Of a stretch of 64,000 nucleotides of DNA, positions 57,391 to 64,000 are shown piece after piece. The notes under the pieces were generated by a model. It had not been told where the DNA came from, ran no database searches, and saw only the letters and a list, made by a program, of their open reading frames with translations. Origin of the DNA: Ailanthus altissimus. Lineage: Eukaryota; Streptophyta; Magnoliopsida; Sapindales; Simaroubaceae. Position numbers and translations under genes: made by a program. The stretch covers positions 26,277,001 to 26,341,000 of the forward strand of contig OX327706.1 in assembly GCA_946807835.1 (NCBI GenBank), in the 5' to 3' direction. Every line of letters starts with the position of its first letter. Within the stretch, counting starts at the first letter, position 1.

Positions 57391-58112
57391 TTTTACAATG
57401 TTATTAAAAATAAAAGAAATTTTTTTAAGGTTTTAAAGTGATGTTTGGATACAAAAATAAGATTATTTGAGTATATAAATAAAAGTGTTTGATTAATAAA
57501 GTATTGAAATGACGACGCTGTCATTTTTTTTTGTTAACCTCTAACAATTAAATATTATTGTTTATTTCTTATATTAATATGTTGTATTAAAATTAAGCGA
57601 ATTATTGTCTACTTTTTATATTAATATATATTATTAAAATTAAATCATATCTTAAAAATATTCGTAACAATATCCTATTTAAAGTATAATTTGCTATCCA
57701 AAAGTCAACTTTTTTCTTTTTTATTATTTTCCCTGTTCTTGCCCATTCCATTTTCCACCAAGATGAATAAACAAATAAATGGCATCAGAATCTTTTCACT
57801 TTGGAAAAAATTGATAGTAGCAGGACGAATAAAATTATAAATATATATACATATGAAATTTAAAAAATCGTACATATTCATTTTAATTGTATCAAATTTT
57901 ATAGTATTGTAATAATAAATTTTACCAAACCCATATAAATTATTATTAAAATAATATAATTTTTTTAGAAGTATGATCTACTAATCCTTTGAAGTAGAGG
58001 AGAATAAGAGGGAAAAAAATCCGATAGAGAAATTCGAGGGGCTGAGCACTAACTGGGAGTGGTTTCTTTTCTTTATAATTTTTTCTTTTCTCTTTGTTTA
58101 CATTTATATTTT

Positions 58113-58316
58113 AGAAATAGAAAATTTATCAATTTTATCCTTATTTTTATTTTAATATATTAATTAAGTCTTTAAAATTTTAAAATATCTAATTACATCT
58201 TTTTTTTATATATCATTTTCATTCCTAAAATTAATGTAATTGAGTATTTTATAGGGCTTAGGAACCTAATTATTATTTTAAGATAAAAAGACGGACGGAA
58301 CTATTATTTTCTCTTT
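58113..58316. mobile_element. Foldback MITE, copy A
   Basis: The left arm (TTTTATCCTTATTTTTATTTTAA...CTAATTACAT) and the reverse complement of the right arm (GTCCGTCTTTTTATCTTAAAA...CTCAATTACAT) match imperfectly over about 80 bases, so the element folds back on itself. It shares arm sequence with the element at 61221-61441. No coding capacity. Confidence 0.55.
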
Positions 58317-58839
58317 AAAAATATTGGCATGATTTGAGATCGATCAAGATTTGAAGAGAAGCATTGAAGAGATTATAAGGCTCATATGTTCTTCAGTTAA
58401 AAAGAATACAGTTGATGATTAAAGTTTGAGTTAGGTAAAATCAAAATGTGATTGAAAACAGTGTTTGTAATTAAGTATAAAAATTGGACATCCTCATGTT
58501 GCAAAATTGATGGATTGAGTTGTGGTGGTGTTACTTTTAAACCTACTACTTTGTAGTATCAGTATTTAAGTTTTAGTTCAATCTACATCACCGATCATAA
58601 ATAAAAGGATTTTATAGTTAAATATTAAGGGAAATTGAAACAAGAGTTTTTTTAATATATTGGAGATTTGGTGAACTATTTAGGATGAAATCAAAATATT
58701 AAGAAAGATTTTAAGAAGGGAAAGAATTGGATGGATATTAATGTTTGTGTGTATTAAAGTAGAATTGTTGTTTGAGTATTTATTGTTTATGATAGAATAA
58801 GGTTATATTAAATATTAAGTTCTATTGAAGGTTTTTTAT

Positions 58840-58994
58840 TAGGTTTTCTTTGTCAAATTTTTAGGGAGTTAATAAGAGAGAATAAGATTCTTGGATCTAT
58901 CATAGACGTATACAATTTGACCGAACTACGTAAGTGATTGTGTTGTGCTCTTTATGTTAACGTATTTTAGAGTATATGCATATGATTGTATACA
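58840..58994 (+). repeat. LTR fragment, 5' part, interrupted by the nested insertion
   Basis: ATCATAGACGTATACAATTTGACCGAACTACGTAAGTG (first part near 58898) is a diverged form of the GTGGACGTAGGCAATTTGGGC phrase in the LTRs at 25.4-28.5 kb. It appears to continue beyond the nested element at 61048-61110, where TTATTCCGCTGCACAAAG matches the CCGCTGCGCAAAG near the end of those LTRs. Its left limit is uncertain and may reach back to 58330. Confidence 0.5.
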
Positions 58995-61047
58995 TGTTGA
59001 CAAACTAAACACATGTATCATATATACGAATTTCGCAACAGAATTAAATATGTAATCAATATATACACATTAATTTAAATTATTAACAACTTAAGATTAT
59101 GAAAAACATACATTTGAAGACCTTCAGTGAAGATTTTAAATTCAAAATTCTTAACTCTAACTTTGAGCTCATCTTGAAGTGCATTTTTATTCAATTCTAG
59201 TTCACAATAATCCAGTAGGATTGTGAAATTAAAATAACATCAATTTAATCACCAACAACAAGATTTATGTTACTTGAAAGAAAAATAAATTCATCTTTTT
59301 TTTTCTTTCTAGTTTTTCTCACAACTCTTTGTTCAATAAAAAAACTCTTAAAAACTAAACTCTTCTTTTTTCCTTTCAAACCTTTTTCGAATTTTGATTC
59401 ACACTTATTCATCCAAAATAAAATCTAACCATTTTTAGTGCTCTCAACACTTCACAAGTACTCCACCAAAATTAAATTAAGTGGCCAACTACTAAAAATA
59501 ATTTTTGGTGACCATTTTTAATGGTCTAATCAAATTGACCATTAATTCTATAAAATTGTGCTCCACTCAATTTAATTTATGTATCTCAAATTAGATATGT
59601 CTTCTATTTAAAAATAAAATAACAAATAAATAAAATTATATTTTATTTATTTAAATAATATTTATTATTTGAATAATTAATATCTACCTTATTTGATTTT
59701 ATTAACATGACTAATGGGTGAATTTATGATAAAATAATTCATAAAACAAAATTATGCCACTTGTTAACATTTAATTAGTTAACAACTTTTATCAACTAAT
59801 TAAATAATATACTTAACATTTAAGTCTAGACAAGTGCACAACCCGAGAAACTTTGAAATATATTTTCAGTTTGCTGAAATTTCTAAGATGGAACTGTTCA
59901 ATCCATTATATTGCTCCAGTGCACAACGAGTACACTTCATATTGTGAGACTCTCTAGATCCACACCCGAATTGTCATATGGAACTCCTCTATACGTCTGT
60001 AAACGATGCCTCACACACACATTATAGATATTATAAAGTTGTGTTATATCATACAAGTTGAGGTTATAACATATTCATATAATCCCTTCATCATTTATAC
60101 TAGGTAAAGTGGAGATATAGATCAATACCGTCAAATCTCTATATGCCCGACCGAAAGCTTATCTTTAGAATTGTATTTCAATAAATAATATTCTCATATA
60201 CTTTTGTAATATTATTTATCCATAAGGTTAAACTCTTTTTTCGAGAATTATGTTTATGGTCATAAGACTTTCTGAAATATAATCTTAGAGCATTAGGATA
60301 TAATAATCACCTAAATGAGCTGATAGATCCCATATTTATGCACACCAGACTCTATTAGCATCGGATTATACCCAGTGACACCTAACGGTCAGACCATGAA
60401 AGATTTCTGACATGTGTGAAACTAAAGTATGGTGGATCGCTCACAAATCCCTCGTGGTGCTCAACTCGAAAGACCCTCAATTTACGGCTTTATATGATGT
60501 CTATTGGAGATTTTTGTAAATCAGTTCAATCCTTACTGAATACTTGTATCTCTTACGAGCTTGCACTAAACTCATGGTTTACTAAGACTAACCATATGGA
60601 CCATCCAGATATAAACATATATTGATCTATATATTTATTAAGGTATTCACTAACAGGCCAACATCAGTGAAGATAGATTAGAAACATAATATTTGAGACC
60701 ATATTTGCATAGTGATATTTCTTAGCACTATTTGCAACTATGTCATTACTAATATATTCTCAGGTCTTTGTTTCATTTCAGACAAGGCTCTAACTTTTTA
60801 GATATCGCTGACTCTTATAACCTGATAACTTTTATCACTACCAACTATTAGTATTTATAACTCTCAGCGTTGCTAATTCTTAACACTAATTTAAACTCAT
60901 TTAGACCAGATCTGAACTCTTTCAGATCGTACAATATTTAAAATATTATATATAAAATATAATTACTAATTTAATGAAATGATAATACTAGTATAAATAT
61001 TAAACAAATATTCATACATAAAGGGCACGTAAGCACAAATCCCAACA
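58995..61047 (-). mobile_element. Second large LTR-like element (about 2.05 kb), probable solo LTR
   Basis: The plus strand begins TGTTGACAAAC and ends AAATCCCAACA, so its ends are TGTTG/CAACA. The minus strand begins TGTTGGGATTTGTGCTTACG. It is homologous to 4473-6656, strongly so in 59910-61047. No coding sequence of any length is seen. It sits inside an older LTR fragment. No target duplication could be read. Confidence 0.6.
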
Positions 61048-61115
61048 CTTTATTATCTGTTTTGAATTCTTACTACTTTACTTAATATACAGGTTATTCC
61101 GCTGCACAAAGAGAT
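61048..61115 (+). repeat. LTR fragment, 3' part, continuing the one at 58840-58994
   Basis: TTATTCCGCTGCACAAAGAGATTAAG (about 61086) parallels the text near the ends of the 25.4 and 27.5 kb LTRs (TTCCGCTGCGCAAAGGGTATCAAGG). The order relative to the 5' part suggests one LTR split by the large element. Confidence 0.4.
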
Positions 61116-61220
61116 TAAGATTCAAAATTGAACTTGATTAGAATTTTTTATTTTGACCTAATCTCACGAGAAAAAAAATAATTCCTCTAACATAATATAT
61201 TCAAATTCAATTAAACTTTT

Positions 61221-61441
61221 AGTAATAAAAAATTTTCACTTTTATCTCTGCTTTTATCTTAATTTATTCACTAAGTTTATGATTTTTTTTAAAATACTCA
61301 ATTACATCATTTATGATATTATTTTTATTGCTGAAAAGTGATTATTTACATTAAAAGAGGACATAATTGAATATTTTAAAAAAATCAGGACTTTAATGAA
61401 TAAACTATGATAAAAGCAGAGACGAAACTAATAATTTTTTT
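61221..61441. mobile_element. Foldback MITE, copy B
   Basis: The left arm TCTCTGCTTTTATCTTAATT...AAAATACTCAATTACAT and the reverse complement of the right arm TCTCTGCTTTTATCATAGTT...AAAATATTCAATTATGT match over about 85 bases. It is the same family as 58113-58316 but better preserved. Possible AT-rich flanking duplication not resolved. No coding capacity. Confidence 0.7.
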
Positions 61442-63316
61442 AATTATATCATACATGAGAATTATAATTATCCATTCTTAACGGGTTTGTTAAATTAGTA
61501 TTTCATTCCTTTGATTTGGGTTTAAAAATTAATAAAGACAACGATTGACTTTAGATAGAAATATTTTCAACTAAATATGTGCTGACTTTTTATAGTGACA
61601 CATAAAATGGTGAGTAATTTCGTGCACCCGATCAAAATTTGGTATATATATATAGATAGAGGAAAGAGACTACTACAAAAAAGAGGAAAAGATGTAAGGA
61701 ATAATCTTATTAAGAACCTCATTTTTTCTTCATTTAACTTAAATTCTGATATAATAAATCATAGAATTGGTTATAAAGAGTGATAAAATACTCCAAAGTA
61801 TTGAGATTTTTTAGTTAGAGAAAAATTAAAATACCATTTAGAGTTAAAATGTGTACTTTAGCCTGTAGGAGCAAGATTATCACTCGAAATCAAGTTTTTT
61901 ACTTCGATATATAGAATGGGTTGTTGATGCATACGTAAAGGACAATGATTTAGGTTTGAAAAAACCTAAGTTTTAGTTATGGCTTAAATTCAAATTATTA
62001 TTATTTTTATAATTTTTTATTATATAAGATTACAATGTTCATACTACATTTGACTATATTAATGATAATGATTTTATATACGCATAATTTCAAGCACATT
62101 CACTCATATTAGAAGCTCCTCTCTAATACATTATTTTTATTAGTTTAATTTTTTTTTGGATATTTTTTAAAATTATATAAGATTACAATGTTAATATTAT
62201 ATCAGACCATACTAAATGATATTACATACACACAATTTCAAGTATATTTCACCCATATTAAAAGGCTCCTATTTAATACATATAATTTTGAGAACATTCC
62301 ACTTATATTAAAAGGCTCCTCTTTAACATTCTACCCATATTAGTAATTCGTACAATTTTAAACACATTATATATTAAACCCATATTAGAAAGCAATTTCG
62401 AGCACATTGCCCATATTAAAAGGCAATTTTGAGCACATTTATATTTATCCATACCAAAAGGCTCCTACAAAAGAGAAGAAATAAATCAATTGTCCTCGAA
62501 CCCCCGACCTAGTTGGAGAAGTGCAATTTTATTGGATGGTACTTGCCAATGAGGCAAGTATCCCAAATACTTATTAATTTACTTGGTTAATTATCATCAT
62601 TTTGGGTTTGGAGGAGATCAAATCTACCATTAGGCTCAAGCAACATAATGTCTCTATCAATTTCATTGGTAAGCAAACAATTCATACTTGTATGGTTATA
62701 TTTTGGGCAAATTGTTACTTGAAGTAAAATAATTAATAACTTAAGAGTTTATTAGCATATTATAAGGTAAGGCCGAACACAATTCAATTCGGTTCAATTT
62801 TCGCCAAAATTGAACCGAATTGATCCAATTTAATTTTTTCTCAAATTAAAACCAAAAAAATCAATTTTAAAAAAGAAAAGCCAAATCGAACTAAACTAAT
62901 TTTTTTTAATTCGGTTCGATTCAATTTTTTTGATTTTGGACATTTTATGAATTTTTTTCAATTTTTTAGTGGAATACCAACTATTTATCTTGAATAACAG
63001 GGTGACCATTTTTTTTTTCCAAATGTACCTGGGAGCTCTAATGAAAACAAAACAAATAACTGGCTGGTATATTCTTAAAAAGAAAAAACTTATTGGGAAT
63101 ACTAATTATTTATCTTTTCTTTTCTTTTTTTCAGTTACACATTCCAATCCAACTCTTTCCCTCCTCTCTCTATCTCTTTCTCTCTACTAAATTAATTCTT
63201 CCCAGATGAAAATATAACACATTTCATTTGACTAGAGCAACATTGAACAACAATACCCAAAACATTAATTTGGTTTTCTTTTCTTTTTTTTTCCATTTTT
63301 CTGTTTGAATTTTTCA
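61442..63316. other. AT-rich region with repeats, no gene
   Basis: No gene is supported. It contains the degenerate tandem repeat (62005-62465), a patch of GGTTCAATTTT/AATTGAACCGAATT words at 62780-62930 similar in style to those at 41.9 and 38.9 kb, and a TC-rich run near 63160-63185. The part near 63316 is the 3' side of the carboxypeptidase-like exon. Confidence 0.45.
62005..62465. repeat. Degenerate tandem repeat
   Basis: A unit resembling AATTTCAAGCACATT.. then CCCATATTAAAAGGCTCC recurs about six times with spacing of roughly 40-60 bases. Copies of the CATATTA-AAAGGC core are near 62105, 62260, 62310, 62375, 62415 and 62450. The first two units share a longer 5' part (TATATAAGATTACAATGTT at about 62021 and 62177), giving a duplication of about 155 bp. 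No coding sequence. Confidence 0.6.
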
Positions 63317-63456
63317 TCAAGATTTTGGAAGTGGATGCCCTGTCAAAATTGATTTGAATGGCTGAAATGCTGCTCTTGGCTTGAATGGTACCTTATAACC
63401 TGCCCCTATCACTGTTGCAAATGTTAGCTCTTCATATACCTTTGTCCATCCTCCCA
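63317..63456 (-). pseudogene. Last exon of a serine carboxypeptidase-like (SCPL) gene, catalytic His replaced
   Basis: On the minus strand, after an acceptor-like AG at 63457-63458, the frame reads GGWTKVYEELTFATV, IGAGYKVPFKPRAAFQPF, KSILTGHPLPKS, stop (63317-63319). This is the C-terminal end of serine carboxypeptidase II-like proteins, where the family has GAGH-x-VP with the catalytic His and then QPxRA. Here the His position is Tyr, and one residue appears lost before the KPRAA stretch. No other SCPL exons are seen in the 540 bases up to the window end, so the gene either continues outside or is a fragment. Loss of the triad His means it cannot be an active hydrolase. A neofunctionalised protein is less likely than a pseudogene. 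Confidence 0.65.
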
Positions 63457-64000
63457 CTTCACATTTAGAAAAAAAAAAACCCACACCATATTTATGTATT
63501 TGCTTTCATAATCTCATAAAAAGGACTTGTTCTGTTGTTAAAGTTCTAAAAGGCAAATGGAAACTACTTGGAAAAACTCCATGCCTTGAGGTAATTTAAA
63601 TCCCAAAGCATAATAAAATGTAAATTAAAATGTACAAGTTAGTAAAATAGTTCCCTTATAAAATTGAACACTTTACAAGAGAGAGTCAACCATTCCTCCT
63701 CTTGCTAAAACCAACACTCCAGTCATCTTTGTATAATTCCCAGCCCTAGGATTTTACATTCATAGAATTTTATAATGAAAAAAATACGCCGATACATGGG
63801 AAAATAGGTCGTATTGCAAGTCATATTAAAGGTGGCACATTTCTTCAGGAGGTATCTAATACTATTTCTGAAAGAGGTTGCAACAGCGTGTTACATTTTT
63901 TTTTTTTTTTGGCAAGTAAAAATCATAGGTAAAAAACAAGAAGCCATACTAATGAGAACACGAGATATCTAACTCGAAATGTGACCAAGTTCATGCTAAC
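63457..64000. other. Right edge of window, no feature resolved
   Basis: On the minus strand this should hold the preceding intron of the SCPL-like exon, but no upstream exon could be recognised. Poly-A/T runs lie near 63468-63479 and 63896-63911. Confidence 0.4.

Noticed and set aside
62005..62465. CRISPR-like reading of the tandem array
   Set aside because: Units are imperfect, spacing irregular, and the genome is a plant nuclear genome; no cas genes.

Overview
This is a 64 kb piece of a plant nuclear genome, almost certainly from a eudicot. It is AT-rich. Its real genes carry GT-AG introns. It contains a cytosolic-type tRNA-His gene, a group C plant MAP kinase, a ZAR1-type NLR immune receptor, and the debris of plant Ty1/copia, LINE, large-LTR and MITE elements. 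I cannot name the species from the sequence alone.

Layout from left to right. 1-1.9 kb is probably degraded LTR-type DNA. 1.93-7.04 kb is a decayed copia element, split by a large LTR-like insertion (4.47-6.66 kb) whose relative lies at 59.0-61.05 kb. 7.3-7.8 kb holds an RNase H relic. 8.8-11.5 kb is a group C MAP kinase gene (minus strand, 368 aa) with its leader intron, TATA box and CT-rich leader. 11.5-16.4 kb is AT-rich and has at least one foldback MITE. 16.4-16.5 kb is a tRNA-His(GUG) gene (minus). 17.2-18.7 kb and 24.4-24.5 kb hold parts of what looks like an undescribed small gene family. Between them lies a 5'-truncated LINE with an uninterrupted 1212-codon frame, a poly(A) tail and a perfect 17 bp target-site duplication. 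25.37-28.50 kb is a complete non-autonomous LTR retrotransposon with LTRs of about 970 bp, a tRNA-Met primer site, and a 5 bp duplication TGGAC. 29.2-33.8 kb is a complete but dead copia element with both LTRs.

The right half holds most of the host genes, all on the minus strand. They are a 14-exon SEC14-nodulin (SFH) phosphatidylinositol transfer protein (34.3-37.9 kb, 584 aa), an 8-exon phosducin-like protein 3 (40.3-44.65 kb, 229 aa), a single-exon ZAR1 orthologue (47.6-50.2 kb, 851 aa), and a two-exon AAA ATPase of the BCS1-like plant family (52.5-54.25 kb, 461 aa). Beyond these come a possible organelle-derived patch (56.8-57.4 kb) and two related foldback MITEs. The MITEs bracket a nested LTR arrangement (58.1-61.4 kb). 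A degenerate tandem repeat follows (62.0-62.5 kb). Last is the 3'-terminal exon of a serine carboxypeptidase-like gene whose catalytic histidine position reads tyrosine (63.3-63.46 kb).

The genes are not an operon or a pathway. They are independent housekeeping, signalling and immunity loci separated by repeats. I found no convincing new multi-gene system. The most unusual leads are the unrecognised paired small-gene exons around 17-25 kb, the tyrosine-for-histidine SCPL exon, the 157 bp duplication in the copia leader, and the nested LTR/MITE block at 58-61 kb. Exon boundaries were read by eye from splice consensus, reading-frame continuity and family knowledge. They are not transcript-supported.
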